A stretch of 64,000 nt of DNA from JBBIJO01 sp037445895 (GCA_037445895.1 JBBIJO010000002.1:62001-126000); one strand, 5' to 3'; shown: positions 8,117 through 17,928, numbered from the stretch's first letter. The notes: generated by a model not told the origin, from the letters alone. Numbers and translations are program-made.

Positions 8117-11047
8117 TTACTTGACGAAAATAGGGAAAATTTCTTTATATCCATCAGAAAGTTCAAGACTTATATAATATAAACCCGCCGAGACGATGGA
8201 ACCATTCCACATCTTGCCGTCCCAGCGTTCGCAATACGAAACATTCGCTTTCTTCGGAACGTTTTTCGTTAGTTCATATACAAGCCTATTATTTTGGTCG
8301 AGAATCTTTATCGAAACGTCTGCATCGTTATTTAGCTTATAAGAAATTTCGGTGAATTCTGTGAATGGGTTGAAAGGATTTGGGGCAACCGTATTAATTA
8401 TTTGGGGCTTCTGGATAAAAAGAGTTGTATCGGTTGAATAGCAACCATCGTTGCAACAGAATCGAAATAGAAGAGTATCGGGCAAATTAAGTTGTTGTTC
8501 CCATTTGAATTTCCCCGCAAGTGTTTCTATTTCGCTTAATTTTGCAAACGTATTTCCAAAATCTGTCGAAAGAAATACTGCAATTGTGTCGCACCCAAGC
8601 AATGGCGACCACGAAAAATACTTAGTGCAGCAAAGGGTTGTAGAAGTGTCGAAGGTAATAACAAAACCTTTCGGCTTTAACCGAATTGGATAAATCGAGG
8701 AAGAATCAATTATACTTTTCCGAACCAGCAAGAGTCGTAAATTGACCTCTCCTTCTTGCGGATAATTAAGACAATCGAAAATCGGTAAACAGGGTAATTG
8801 AAAGAAAAAAGGTTGGATAGAATTAGATGCAAGGGACTTAGCGATGCTAATCCAATTCTGTTTATCAATTGAATATTGAAGCTCGACACTATCGGAACAC
8901 AATGTTCCAAAATTTACACGAACGTCGTCGAATACAAAAACTCTTGAATTATTGGTAGAATCCCAAATAACTTGCGGGAAATTAAAATGAAGAATCGCAG
9001 TCGAATCAAAAATCGACGAAGAATCGGATGAGTTTTCGAGGTAAATAATACCAGTTTTACCAAAGAAGTTTTTATCGACAAAAAATGATAGAGTTTTAAT
9101 CTCTTTGTCGACCGGAATGCTATCTTTGATTACAAATGAATTCGAAAAATCATATTGATTATTGACCATTGGAACGAATCGTAGCCTAATTTTATTTTCG
9201 CTCTTTAGTTTCGAAAATAAGGTTACTTGGACCGAGTCGCCGGCACAAAATTCAATCGGTGTATAATCGACAAATTTAGGGTTTACAACCTCGATGAGCT
9301 TGGGAAGTGGTTTCCCAATAAAATATGTATAGTTGTTTGTTGTAACTACTAAATCGTTTGCTCCATCGCCATCGAGATCGACGATTTCAACCTTGAATAT
9401 TACCTCGTTTGGAAATTCCCTAACATAAAGAGTATCGAAGGGTTTCCCTGTTTTGAATTCGAAAGACTCGTAATCGCGTAGGCGTAGAATCTTAACTTTA
9501 TTTCCATCTACAAGAACGATTTCATCTTTCCCATTCTGGTCGCCATCAATATCGTTTACAGCAGCAACCCAACCGTTGATTTTGAAAGTGCAAATAGTAT
9601 CGAATGGGAACAGGTATGTTTCCGGTGGGGAAGGTTTGGGAATCGGATTCCCATTATAATATCGTAATATAATCAGTTTATTGTTCGCAACAGTTCTCGA
9701 TGGAGAACTGAATGTAGCAACAATTTCTTTCCCGGGGTTATTAGGAAAATATGGCAACCAAGAATTAGTAGCATCTCCATCGACATTCCCAACTGCAATT
9801 GACCAGATATGGTTTTGTTCCCCGATAAATGAAGGTGAAATAGGGTCGTTTGCAAAGGTAATAGGAGCACCGCTCGCATCGAAAAGATGCAAATGGGCAG
9901 TTCCAAACGATGAGTCGGTTCCACGATATTCTTCGGCAACAAGAATGTAAAGAGAATCCCTCGTCGCAGAATTATTCAAGTTTACAAATAAAGGTCTAAT
10001 TTGAGGACGCCGCCCATTAGCATCTAATATAGTAGTTAATTCTAATGGGGGGAAAGTATATCGAACCTGATTCGAAAGGATTGAATAGCATAGCAAATAA
10101 TTTTTACCCGCATTTGTTCGTTCAATCGAAATAGGGCTTGGAATATTGACATCTAAACTTGGCGTTGAAAATGTTGGAAATACAACCAAATGGTTCGAGC
10201 CAAACGAAGTTAGCGAAGGTTGCATAAACGAGATTTCTGGTCCGACTGTAATTCGAAAGCTTTGGTTATCGGTAATATCCGGCATAGGATAAGTATAAAC
10301 CTGGGTTGAATTAGGGAATAAAGAAAATCCACGGAAAAATGGAGCCGTTGGTGGATTCGAAGATGCAACAGTTGGATAAAACATATTTGCCGAAGAAAAC
10401 AGAAAGAAATCATTGCCAATACGTTTACCAAAAAATGGGCGTAGGGAGGCAAATATATTTGGCTTATATTTTCGTAAATCAACCACAATACGTTTTATTA
10501 GTGCAACCGAATCACTTCGAGAATCAAACCCTGCGATGTATGTATATGCAAGGGTATCTTTGGGGTTTTCGAATTCGATTGTCTCGAGCCCAAGGACTAA
10601 TGTTGAAGTCGGATTGGGGTAAAAAGTTGAAGAAAGTGTGTCGAAAAGAAAACCAATGTTTTTAATAAAAGGTATGTTAGAATTGTTCAATTTATGAGGG
10701 AAGCCCTTTGTATCGACAACTACTATTTTACCGCCAACAACAGAAACGATTTCATTCGGAGCGAATGGAAAAGAATTGTCGATTTTTGCGTCGTCAATGA
10801 TATTGCCAACAAGCGGAACAACATTGCCTGCAATTGCATTGGTCCTCCACTTTATTGTGAACCGGGTTAGGTCTTGCGGTTGCGACTTAATAGCTTGGAA
10901 GCGTGTTGCTTCGGGATTACCTTCCGGGAATAACCAATAGGAAGGGCTCGAAAGGAAATTTTGAGCTAAAACACTATAATAAGAAAAAAGCAGAATATTG
11001 AACAATATTATACAATGTTTCAATTTTTTTGTTTGTTTATTTTCCAT
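8117..11047 (-). CDS. Large secreted FG-GAP/VCBS-type protein with a C-terminal sorting domain
   Basis: 976 residues. A lysine-rich N-terminus and hydrophobic core ending in VLAQN form a signal peptide, with cleavage likely after Ala. Three calcium-type loops of the FG-GAP/VCBS kind occur near residues 419 (NVDGD), 497 (DIDGD) and 555 (DLDGDG), each followed by a strand such as DEIVLVDG, so the middle is probably a beta-propeller. The last 90 residues (APNPFNPF at about 884 onwards, then ISYKLNNDADVSIKI and ending GLYYISLELSDG) are a FlgD-like/Por-type C-terminal sorting domain, used by type IX secretion to bring proteins to the surface. The ATG at 11047 is chosen because it gives the signal peptide. 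The substrate is unknown. Confidence 0.8.
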   Translation of the reverse strand: MENKQTKKLKHCIILFNILLFSYYSVLAQNFLSSPSYWLFPEGNPEATRFQAIKSQPQDLTRFTIKWRTNAIAGNVVPLVGNIIDDAKIDNSFPFAPNEIVSVVGGKIVVVDTKGFPHKLNNSNIPFIKNIGFLFDTLSSTFYPNPTSTLVLGLETIEFENPKDTLAYTYIAGFDSRSDSVALIKRIVVDLRKYKPNIFASLRPFFGKRIGNDFFLFSSANMFYPTVASSNPPTAPFFRGFSLFPNSTQVYTYPMPDITDNQSFRITVGPEISFMQPSLTSFGSNHLVVFPTFSTPSLDVNIPSPISIERTNAGKNYLLCYSILSNQVRYTFPPLELTTILDANGRRPQIRPLFVNLNNSATRDSLYILVAEEYRGTDSSFGTAHLHLFDASGAPITFANDPISPSFIGEQNHIWSIAVGNVDGDATNSWLPYFPNNPGKEIVATFSSPSRTVANNKLIILRYYNGNPIPKPSPPETYLFPFDTICTFKINGWVAAVNDIDGDQNGKDEIVLVDGNKVKILRLRDYESFEFKTGKPFDTLYVREFPNEVIFKVEIVDLDGDGANDLVVTTNNYTYFIGKPLPKLIEVVNPKFVDYTPIEFCAGDSVQVTLFSKLKSENKIRLRFVPMVNNQYDFSNSFVIKDSIPVDKEIKTLSFFVDKNFFGKTGIIYLENSSDSSSIFDSTAILHFNFPQVIWDSTNNSRVFVFDDVRVNFGTLCSDSVELQYSIDKQNWISIAKSLASNSIQPFFFQLPCLPIFDCLNYPQEGEVNLRLLLVRKSIIDSSSIYPIRLKPKGFVITFDTSTTLCCTKYFSWSPLLGCDTIAVFLSTDFGNTFAKLSEIETLAGKFKWEQQLNLPDTLLFRFCCNDGCYSTDTTLFIQKPQIINTVAPNPFNPFTEFTEISYKLNNDADVSIKILDQNNRLVYELTKNVPKKANVSYCERWDGKMWNGSIVSAGLYYISLELSDGYKEIFPIFVK

Positions 11048-11103
11048 ATTTGATAAAATTATGAAAAATTCAATAATAAAAGATAATTGATGACCCAAAA
11101 AAG

Positions 11104-11125
11104 TGGTATAACATAAATTATACCA
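11104..11125. repeat. Inverted repeat in a divergent intergenic region
   Basis: TGGTATAA (11104-11111) and TTATACCA (11118-11125) are perfect inverted copies around a six-base spacer. It lies between the divergent secreted-protein gene and the membrane pyrophosphatase gene, about 57 bases upstream of the former. The size and symmetry fit an operator for a dimeric regulator, but an AT-rich chance palindrome is possible. Confidence 0.35.
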
Positions 11126-11305
11126 AAATTATGTGGCAGTTTGAAAAGAAATAATTTCATTTATGGACACAGCATTGGATACATAAAATATTTTTAAAGT
11201 TATAACGTAAACCGACTTTTATCAAAAATATTTAAGTTAGAATTTTATCGAAGTGAATGCTAATTATTTATTATTGTTTATGTTTTATTAATTATAGGCT
11301 TTTTT

Positions 11306-13504
11306 ATGGATTTAATCCTTCTTTATTTCATTCCAGTTTTGGGTTTGATTGGAATTCTCTACACCATTTGGAAGTCGATATGGATTAACAAACAGGACCC
11401 AGGCAACGAGCGAATGCAAAAGATTTCGGGCTACATTTCAAATGGCGCTATGGCTTTTTTGAAAACCGAATATCAAGTTATTGCTTTCTTTGTGGTAATT
11501 ATCGCAATTCTGCTCGGAATTCAGGGAGCTTCTGTGCCGGATTCATCACCTTTGTTGGCAATTTCTTATGTGTCTGGTGCAATCTGCTCCGGATTGGCTG
11601 GCTGGGTTGGAATGAAAATTGCGACTAAGTCTAATAGCAGAACAACTAATGCTGCACAAAAAAGTCTTAACGATGCATTAAAAATTGCTTTTGCCGGTGG
11701 TTCGGTTATGGGTATGGCAGTAGTTGGAATAGGTGTTACGGGTTTGAGCATTCTTTTCATCATCTATCTTTTTGCTTTTGGTTACGATAATCAAGATGCT
11801 TTAGCAACGGTAATTAATGTCATAACTGGTTTTTCTTTTGGTGCATCTTCGATTGCGTTATTTGCAAGGGTAGGAGGCGGAATTTATACTAAATCGGCAG
11901 ACGTTGGTGCCGATCTTGTTGGTAAAGTTGAAGCTGGGATTCCCGAGGACCACCCACTTAACCCAGCAACTATTGCGGACAATGTTGGCGACAACGTTGG
12001 CGACGTCGCAGGAATGGGTGCAGATTTATTTGAATCTTATATAGGAGCAATTGTTAGCACAATGGTTCTTGGGGCAGTATTCTACAACGTTACAGAATTT
12101 CAAGGAACTGTTTTCGGCGGGCTATCGGCAGTTCTACTTCCGCTATTCCTGGCTGGCGCTGGTGTTTTGATGTCTATAATTGGGACTTTCTTCGTAAGAG
12201 TTAAAGAGGGCGGGAATCCACAAGCAGCATTAAATGTAGGAACTTTTGTCGCTAATATTCTAATGTTAATTGCTTCGTATTTTATAATTACTTGGATGCT
12301 TCCAAAAACTTTTGTTTACCATGATCCGCTCTATGGAAAAGACTTTACAATTCATTCGTGGGGTGTTTTTCTTGCAACAATTTTTGGCTTAGTTGCTGGG
12401 GTTGGAATAGGTATTATTACTGAATATTTTACTGGGTTAGGAAAGCCTCCCGTTCGTAAAATAGCCGAAAAGTGCCTAACTGGTGCTGCAACAAATATCA
12501 TCGCAGGAATCTCAACTGGTATGCTCTCTACTACTATTCCTGTTTTGTTAATCGCTTTTGCGATTATTGGAGCATTTGCTCTTGCTGGGCTGTATGGTAT
12601 TGCTATTGCAGCTGTTGGTATGTTGGCAACTACTGGAATACAGTTATCAGTCGATGCTTATGGCCCAATTGCCGACAACTCAGGCGGAATAGCCGAAATG
12701 TCCGAATTGCCTCCCGAGGTTCGAGGCCGCACCGATAAACTCGATGCTGTTGGAAATTCAACAGCAGCAATTGGGAAAGGATTCGCTATCGGTTCGGCTG
12801 CTTTAACTGCATTAGCTCTATTCGGAGCATATATGACAGCAGCAAAGATACCTGCTATTGATATTTCGAAAGCAAACGTTATTGCTGGTTTGTTCATTGG
12901 TGCTTTGTTGCCTTTTGTTTTTTCTGCATTAGCTCTTGGTGCAGTTGGACGTGCTGCAATGTTTATGGTTAAAGAAGTTCGTCGGCAATTTACCGAAATT
13001 CCTGCATTAAAAAATGCACTTGAAGTTATGAAAAGGAATGGGGATAAAACGAAATCCGAATGGTCGCACGAAGATATTAAAACATTTGAGGAAGCAGACG
13101 GGCGAGCCGAATACGAAAAGTGTGTCGCTATTGCAACAAAAGGGGCAATTCGCCAAATGGTTCTCCCAAGCTTGCTCGCTATTATCAGCCCAATAGCTAT
13201 CGGATTTCTGCCGTTCTTTGGTAAGGAAGCTCTTGGAGGTATGCTCGCCGGGGTTACTGCTACTGGTGTTCTTTTAGCAATTTTCCAAGCCAATGCTGGT
13301 GGTGCATGGGACAATGCTAAAAAAATGTTCGAAGAAGGTGTAATTATCGATGGCGTGCGTTATTACAAAAAATCGGACCCACACAAAGCTGCTGTCGTTG
13401 GCGATACTGTTGGCGACCCCTTCAAAGATACCGCCGGACCCTCCCTAAATATTTTGATTAAGTTGATGTCTATTGTTTCGCTTGTTCTGGCTGTTATGTT
13501 GTAA
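11306..13504 (+). CDS. hppA: Membrane-bound ion-pumping pyrophosphatase, probably K+-dependent
   Basis: 732 residues with about 16 hydrophobic segments. It couples pyrophosphate hydrolysis to outward pumping of H+ or Na+. Near residue 195 comes the Mg-PPi binding stretch DVGADLVGKVEAGIPEDHPL followed by NPATIADNVGDNVGDVAGM with its acidic clusters; a matching acidic motif GDTVGDPFKDTAGPSLN is near the C-terminus. The segment GNSTAAIGKGFAIGSAALTA (about residue 482) has Ala where K+-independent enzymes have Lys, which in this family marks K+ dependence. Whether it moves protons or sodium cannot be decided by eye. It stands alone, closed by a bidirectional terminator. Confidence 0.95.
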   Translation: MDLILLYFIPVLGLIGILYTIWKSIWINKQDPGNERMQKISGYISNGAMAFLKTEYQVIAFFVVIIAILLGIQGASVPDSSPLLAISYVSGAICSGLAGWVGMKIATKSNSRTTNAAQKSLNDALKIAFAGGSVMGMAVVGIGVTGLSILFIIYLFAFGYDNQDALATVINVITGFSFGASSIALFARVGGGIYTKSADVGADLVGKVEAGIPEDHPLNPATIADNVGDNVGDVAGMGADLFESYIGAIVSTMVLGAVFYNVTEFQGTVFGGLSAVLLPLFLAGAGVLMSIIGTFFVRVKEGGNPQAALNVGTFVANILMLIASYFIITWMLPKTFVYHDPLYGKDFTIHSWGVFLATIFGLVAGVGIGIITEYFTGLGKPPVRKIAEKCLTGAATNIIAGISTGMLSTTIPVLLIAFAIIGAFALAGLYGIAIAAVGMLATTGIQLSVDAYGPIADNSGGIAEMSELPPEVRGRTDKLDAVGNSTAAIGKGFAIGSAALTALALFGAYMTAAKIPAIDISKANVIAGLFIGALLPFVFSALALGAVGRAAMFMVKEVRRQFTEIPALKNALEVMKRNGDKTKSEWSHEDIKTFEEADGRAEYEKCVAIATKGAIRQMVLPSLLAIISPIAIGFLPFFGKEALGGMLAGVTATGVLLAIFQANAGGAWDNAKKMFEEGVIIDGVRYYKKSDPHKAAVVGDTVGDPFKDTAGPSLNILIKLMSIVSLVLAVML

Positions 13505-13520
13505 ATTTCAACAAATAACA

Positions 13521-13552
13521 AAAGCCGACTATCCATCTAGTCGGCTTTTTTG
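13521..13552. terminator. Bidirectional terminator between hppA and rpoZ
   Basis: AAAGCCGACTA (13521-13531) pairs perfectly with TAGTCGGCTTT (13538-13548) across a six-base loop. T-runs follow on both strands, so it can end the two convergent genes. Confidence 0.85.
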
Positions 13553-13563
13553 TTTGAAAAAAG

Positions 13564-13893
13564 TTATTTTGAGTTCGTAGGCTTGGGTTGGCTTTGCGTC
13601 TCTTCGCGAAAATAGAATTCAAGTTGGGAGTTGAACATTTCGCGCATAGCCAAAACCGTTGGTTTGGGAACATTATCGAATTCACGTGCAATGAGGAGTT
13701 GGTCGAAATTTGTTTCCTCTGTTTCTGTCGATGAAGTTATTACATCGGCAAGGCGGTCGTGGAGTTCTTTCTTAATTTGCTCATTAATTTGACGGGCTCG
13801 GATTCCCATCGCAACTATAGATTGGTAGATTACACCTTTTTCCGACTCCTTCATTCGAACAAGAACAGGATTTACAGTTATTTTTTTAGCCAT
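13564..13893 (-). CDS. rpoZ: RNA polymerase omega subunit (Rpb6-like)
   Basis: 109 residues, typical length for the omega subunit of the Bacteroidota/Chlorobiota type. The core shows VIYQSIVAMGIRARQINEQI followed by a charged helix, matching the omega/Rpb6 fold that wraps the beta-prime C-terminus and helps assembly of RNA polymerase. It is cytoplasmic. The C-terminal 30 residues are polar and rich in Gln, Pro and Lys. It is convergent with hppA, and the DNA upstream is an AT-rich gap shared with korA, so both promoters should be there. Confidence 0.8.
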   Translation of the reverse strand: MAKKITVNPVLVRMKESEKGVIYQSIVAMGIRARQINEQIKKELHDRLADVITSSTETEETNFDQLLIAREFDNVPKPTVLAMREMFNSQLEFYFREETQSQPKPTNSK

Positions 13894-14249
13894 AGCAATT
13901 TACAAAAAACTCAAAAATAATAAATAAATTTTTATTTTTTTATTTTATAAAATAATGTTAACGAGATAATGGAATAAATAGTTTTATTTCTTTATTAGTA
14001 ACTATTAGAAACATACACTTTCCTTCTGGAAAAATCTACATAGAAATATCGAAGATACTCGTTCCACAAATGTATAACCAAACCTTTTTTTTGTTAAATT
14101 GTTATTTTGGTTCAAGGTGTTTTGAAAAAAGTTGTTTCGATATATTTTAAACATTTGCTATAACATATCTAATACAAAACTGCAATTTTTCAAAAATTAC
14201 CTAAAACCATTTTTTAATTTTGTTTTGAATAATTATATGAAAAATCAAA
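13894..14249. other. AT-rich divergent intergenic region (rpoZ / korA)
   Basis: 356 bases with no credible gene. It must hold the promoters of rpoZ (minus) and korA (plus). I see a short palindrome AATTTTT-C-AAAAATT at 14184-14198 and a weak stem TTTCC/GGAAA at 14019-14032, neither convincing. No clear -35/-10 pair stands out against the AT background. Confidence 0.5.
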
Positions 14250-16103
14250 ATGGAACGAGAAATTATAACAGTCGAAGATGTAACTATTCGCTTTGCTGGT
14301 GATTCCGGCGATGGGATGCAACTTACTGGTAGTAGATTTTCCGATACTACTGCCTCTGTTGGAACCGATGTCAGTACTTTTCCCGATTATCCCTCGGAAA
14401 TCCGGGCACCCGAGGGAACTCTGTATGGAGTTAGTGCTTATCAAATACATTTTGGCTCGAAAGGTGTTTACACACCAGGCGACCAAATCGACGTGTTAGT
14501 AGCTATGAATCCTGCTTCGCTAAAAGTTAACTTACCATTTCTTCGCAAACGTGGAATTCTCATCGTTAATTCGGCAAATTTTACAGAAAAGAATTTGAAG
14601 TTGGCAAAATACGAAACAAATCCATTGGAAGACGATTCGTTAAAAGATTACCAACTCTTTAAATTTGATTTTAATCAAATGGTTAATGAAATTTTGAAAG
14701 ATTCGGGTTTAACTCCGAAACAAATTGAACGAACAAAAAACATTTTTGCTCTTGGTCTTGCCTATTGGCTCTTCGATTTACCTCTGGATTCAACAATTAG
14801 CTGGATTAATAAAAAATTTGGGAAACGCCCACAAATCGCCGAAGCAAACTATAAAGTTCTAAAAGCCGGCTACGAATTCGGCGAGGAAAATGAACTGTTT
14901 GCAATTCGATATCGCGTAATACCAAAGAAACTTGAACCTGGAATATATCGAAATATTACAGGCAACGAAGCAGTTGCAATTGGTCTTGTTGTTGCCGCCG
15001 AAAAAGCCAGATTGCCATTATTTCTTGGCTCATATCCAATCACACCCGCCTCGGAAATACTACATTTCATTTCTGCTTATAAACCCTATGGAGTTCGACA
15101 CTTGCAAGCCGAAGACGAAATCGGTGGTATAACAAGCGCTATCGGAGCCGCCTACGGGGGGGCACTTTCGGCAACAACTACTTCCGGGCCCGGTCTTTCG
15201 TTGAAAGTAGAAGCGCTCGGACTCGCTGTCATACTCGAACTTCCACTAATCGTTGTGGACGTTCAAAGAGCAGGTCCAAGCACAGGAATGCCAACAAAAA
15301 CTGAACAAGCCGATTTATTTATAGCAATGTTTGGCCGTCACGGCGAAGCTCCGCTGCCAATACTTGCTGCAGCAACTCCAACCGACTGTTTCAATATGAC
15401 ACTCGAAGCTGCACGAATTGCTTTGAAATATATGACACCAGTCATACTTTTAACCGATGGGTATTTAGGCCAAAGTTCTGAAGAATGGCGTATCCCGGAT
15501 TTAAACCTTATCCCCGAAATAAAAGTCGAGTTCTACACAAACAACGATTATCTACCTTATAAACGTAATCCTATAACACTTTCCCGTTATTGGGCTTTGC
15601 CGGGGACACCTGGACTTGAACACAGAATTGGCGGACTCGAAAAAGAGGACACCACAGGCGTTGCTAGCCAAGACCCGCTAAACCATCAAAGAATGGTTGA
15701 ACTTCGTGCCCAAAAAATTGCACGTATCCAAAATGATATACCAGACGCCAAACTTATTGGCGACGAAGATTCCAAAATACTTATCATCGGTTGGGGTAGC
15801 ACTTATGGAGCAATCAAAAGTGCTTTCGACCGTTTGAGCGAAAAAGGAATAAAACTCGCTTACGTTCATTTAAGCTATCTAAATCCTTTTCCTAAAAATT
15901 TAGGTTCAATCATTGAAAAATTCGACAAAATACTTATTCCAGAAAATAATCTTGGGCAGTTGTCTTTTATACTCCAAGGAACATTTATGAAGCCAACAAT
16001 TGGTTTGCACAAAATTCAAGGTAGAACTTTTACTTCAATAGAAATAGAAAATAAAATTCTTGAGGTTTTAAACAAAGAGGTGAAAAATGACAACATTAAT
16101 TGA
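14250..16103 (+). CDS. korA: 2-oxoglutarate (2-oxoacid):ferredoxin oxidoreductase, fused gamma-alpha subunit
   Basis: 617 residues. The first part (to about 190) is the gamma domain: FAGDSGDGMQLTGSRFSD at residues 12-29 and FPDYPSEIRAPEGT are hallmarks of the KorA N-terminus. The alpha domain follows, with SYPITPASEILHF near residue 262, EDEIGGITSAIGAAYGGA, and a central TTTSGPGLSLK. Together with KorB it converts 2-oxoglutarate and CoA to succinyl-CoA with reduction of ferredoxin, or runs backwards in reductive carboxylation. The last 17 bases overlap korB. 2-oxoglutarate is the most likely substrate from overall similarity, but the family also uses other 2-oxoacids. Confidence 0.9.
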   Translation: MEREIITVEDVTIRFAGDSGDGMQLTGSRFSDTTASVGTDVSTFPDYPSEIRAPEGTLYGVSAYQIHFGSKGVYTPGDQIDVLVAMNPASLKVNLPFLRKRGILIVNSANFTEKNLKLAKYETNPLEDDSLKDYQLFKFDFNQMVNEILKDSGLTPKQIERTKNIFALGLAYWLFDLPLDSTISWINKKFGKRPQIAEANYKVLKAGYEFGEENELFAIRYRVIPKKLEPGIYRNITGNEAVAIGLVVAAEKARLPLFLGSYPITPASEILHFISAYKPYGVRHLQAEDEIGGITSAIGAAYGGALSATTTSGPGLSLKVEALGLAVILELPLIVVDVQRAGPSTGMPTKTEQADLFIAMFGRHGEAPLPILAAATPTDCFNMTLEAARIALKYMTPVILLTDGYLGQSSEEWRIPDLNLIPEIKVEFYTNNDYLPYKRNPITLSRYWALPGTPGLEHRIGGLEKEDTTGVASQDPLNHQRMVELRAQKIARIQNDIPDAKLIGDEDSKILIIGWGSTYGAIKSAFDRLSEKGIKLAYVHLSYLNPFPKNLGSIIEKFDKILIPENNLGQLSFILQGTFMKPTIGLHKIQGRTFTSIEIENKILEVLNKEVKNDNIN

Positions 16104-17136
16104 TGAATTGGTCGAAAACAAAACTATTCAAACAATAGAATATACACCTAAGGATTTTAAATCGTCATTGGAAGTTCGATGGTGTGCCGGATGTGGAAGC
16201 TATTCTATTCTTTCGCAGGTGCAAAAAATCCTTGCAGGATTGAAAATTCCACGGGAACAATATGCTTTTATATCTGGAATTGGCTGCAGTAGCCGATTCC
16301 CATACTATATTCAAACTTATGGAATACACGGTATTCACGGTAGAGCAATCGCAATTGCTTCCGGATTAAAAATTGCGCGCCGCGACCTTTCCGTTTGGGT
16401 AGTTACTGGCGATGGTGATTGTATGAGTATCGGCGGGAATCACCTTATTCACGCTTCACGAAGAAACATCGGCTTAAAAGTTTTGATGTTTAACAATGAA
16501 ATCTATAGCTTAACAAAGGGGCAGGCTTCCCCAACAACACAATTCAAAAAACCAACTAAATCTTCCCCTTTTGGAAATATTGACTATCCTTTCAATCCGG
16601 CTTCGCTCGCCCTTGGTTCGGGGGCAACTTTTGTTGCTCGGACTTTCGACCGCGACCCAAAACATATGCAGAAAATGCTTGAACGAGCCGCTACCCACAA
16701 CGGATTCGCTTTCATCGAAATCTATACCAACTGTGTAATTTACAACGATGGTGCATTCGACCTCTACACCTCGATTGAAACAAGGAAAGAACATTCGATA
16801 ATCCTCGAAGATGGCAAACCTCTCATTTTTGGTGCGAACAACAACAAAGGAATCCGACTCGACGGATTTACCCCTACTGTTGTCTCGCTTTCCGAAGGCA
16901 AATGGTCCGCAAACGATTTGATAGTCCACAATGAAAAGGATACAACCCTTGCATTTATTCTCGCAAATATGACATATAACCCCGAATTACCACGTCCTTT
17001 TGGAATATTTCAGTCAATCGAAAAACCAAGCTACGAAGATTTAGTTTATGAACAAATACAAGAATCAAAGAAAAAACATACAAACACTACACTCGAGAAT
17101 CTCCTTCGTGGAGATGACTATTGGGAAGTAGTATAA
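16087..17136 (+). CDS. korB: 2-oxoglutarate (2-oxoacid):ferredoxin oxidoreductase beta subunit
   Basis: 349 residues, thiamine-pyrophosphate-binding. WCAGCGSYSIL (about residues 32-42) gives cysteines for the iron-sulfur cluster, with further cysteines at SGIGCSSRFPYY. The TPP/Mg motif is GDGDCMSIGGNH (about 107) through FNNEIYSLTKGQ. The start ATG at 16087 lies within korA and has AAGAGG at 16075-16080, so translation is coupled. A terminator follows, so korAB is a two-gene unit with no dedicated ferredoxin or delta subunit alongside. Confidence 0.92.
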   Translation: MTTLIDELVENKTIQTIEYTPKDFKSSLEVRWCAGCGSYSILSQVQKILAGLKIPREQYAFISGIGCSSRFPYYIQTYGIHGIHGRAIAIASGLKIARRDLSVWVVTGDGDCMSIGGNHLIHASRRNIGLKVLMFNNEIYSLTKGQASPTTQFKKPTKSSPFGNIDYPFNPASLALGSGATFVARTFDRDPKHMQKMLERAATHNGFAFIEIYTNCVIYNDGAFDLYTSIETRKEHSIILEDGKPLIFGANNNKGIRLDGFTPTVVSLSEGKWSANDLIVHNEKDTTLAFILANMTYNPELPRPFGIFQSIEKPSYEDLVYEQIQESKKKHTNTTLENLLRGDDYWEVV

Positions 17137-17146
17137 AAACATACTG

Positions 17147-17176
17147 AAAAGGCAGGTTCTCGAAGCCTGCCTTTTT
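17147..17176 (+). terminator. Rho-independent terminator after korAB
   Basis: AGGCAGG (17150-17156) pairs with CCTGCCT (17166-17172), followed by a T-run; A-rich DNA on the left side lets it work for the convergent lipoprotein gene as well. Confidence 0.8.
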
Positions 17177-17202
17177 CCTGAATTATTTCAAAAAGCACGA
17201 AT

Positions 17203-17928
17203 TCATTTCAGCATAATTTTATCGTTGAATACAAATGCTCGCCGTAATTCTTTACTTACAATGACAAAGCCAATACCTTCGGCAAATGTTAATCCAGAAG
17301 CATAATAAATCGAATAATGTAAAGTAATTTCCAACCTGTTATCTTGCTTTAAATTAATCTTGTAAAGGAGTTGGTCCCTACCATTTAATAGATACAGATA
17401 GCGACCCAAAACGGTTCCCCCAGCAATAAATTGAATACCCTTTATAGAACCGCGCTTTATTATTTTAAATCTAGTAGGTTCTAATTCGATAACTTTTGGC
17501 TTTTTTTCATTCGAAACTATCACAAAAGTTCTTTTAAAAGGATTGAAGAAAATGGTTTGGAATACAGCTTTCGAACCAACGAGGTTGGCAAGATTAAAGC
17601 TTTTTATTACTTTGAAATTTGTTAAGTCTAAAATCATCAACTCTTTGGGAGTTAATAAATATATGTAAGCTTCGTCCAAGAAAACACCGTTGAATTTATT
17701 ATTAGGGAATGCAAGCTTTTCAATAATTTCGAACTTTCTGTTCATTGTTGCAATAATTCCATCGGAGCTTACCAAATAGAACACGGAATCTTTTCGGCTA
17801 TAACAAATTCCTGTCGGATATGGAATTGGTAATCTATAAACTTCCCTTTCATTTAAGATAATTTCAGGTTGTTGTTGGCAAGCTATCGAAATAAGAGCTA
17901 AAAAAAGTATTTTACAATACGTTGTCAC
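17203..17928 (-). CDS. Putative lipoprotein, propeller-like, function unknown
   Basis: 241 residues starting with GTG. A short hydrophobic stretch ends in SIACQQQP, a lipobox with Cys17, so the product is probably a lipid-anchored envelope protein. The rest consists of repeated strand pairs (SVFYLVSSDGIIATMN, AYIYLLTPKELMILDL, YLYLLNGRDQLLYKINL), which looks like a small beta-propeller. No enzyme motif is seen. The GTG start overlaps the stop of the upstream methyltransferase gene by four bases (GTGA), so the two are translationally coupled although their roles seem unrelated. Confidence 0.6.
   Translation of the reverse strand: MTTYCKILFLALISIACQQQPEIILNEREVYRLPIPYPTGICYSRKDSVFYLVSSDGIIATMNRKFEIIEKLAFPNNKFNGVFLDEAYIYLLTPKELMILDLTNFKVIKSFNLANLVGSKAVFQTIFFNPFKRTFVIVSNEKKPKVIELEPTRFKIIKRGSIKGIQFIAGGTVLGRYLYLLNGRDQLLYKINLKQDNRLEITLHYSIYYASGLTFAEGIGFVIVSKELRRAFVFNDKIMLK

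Noticed and set aside
12658..13314. Long minus-strand ORF (218 codons) inside hppA
   Set aside because: It is the antisense shadow of a well-supported membrane pyrophosphatase; its composition (Ala, Ser, Pro, Ile) reflects the opposite strand.
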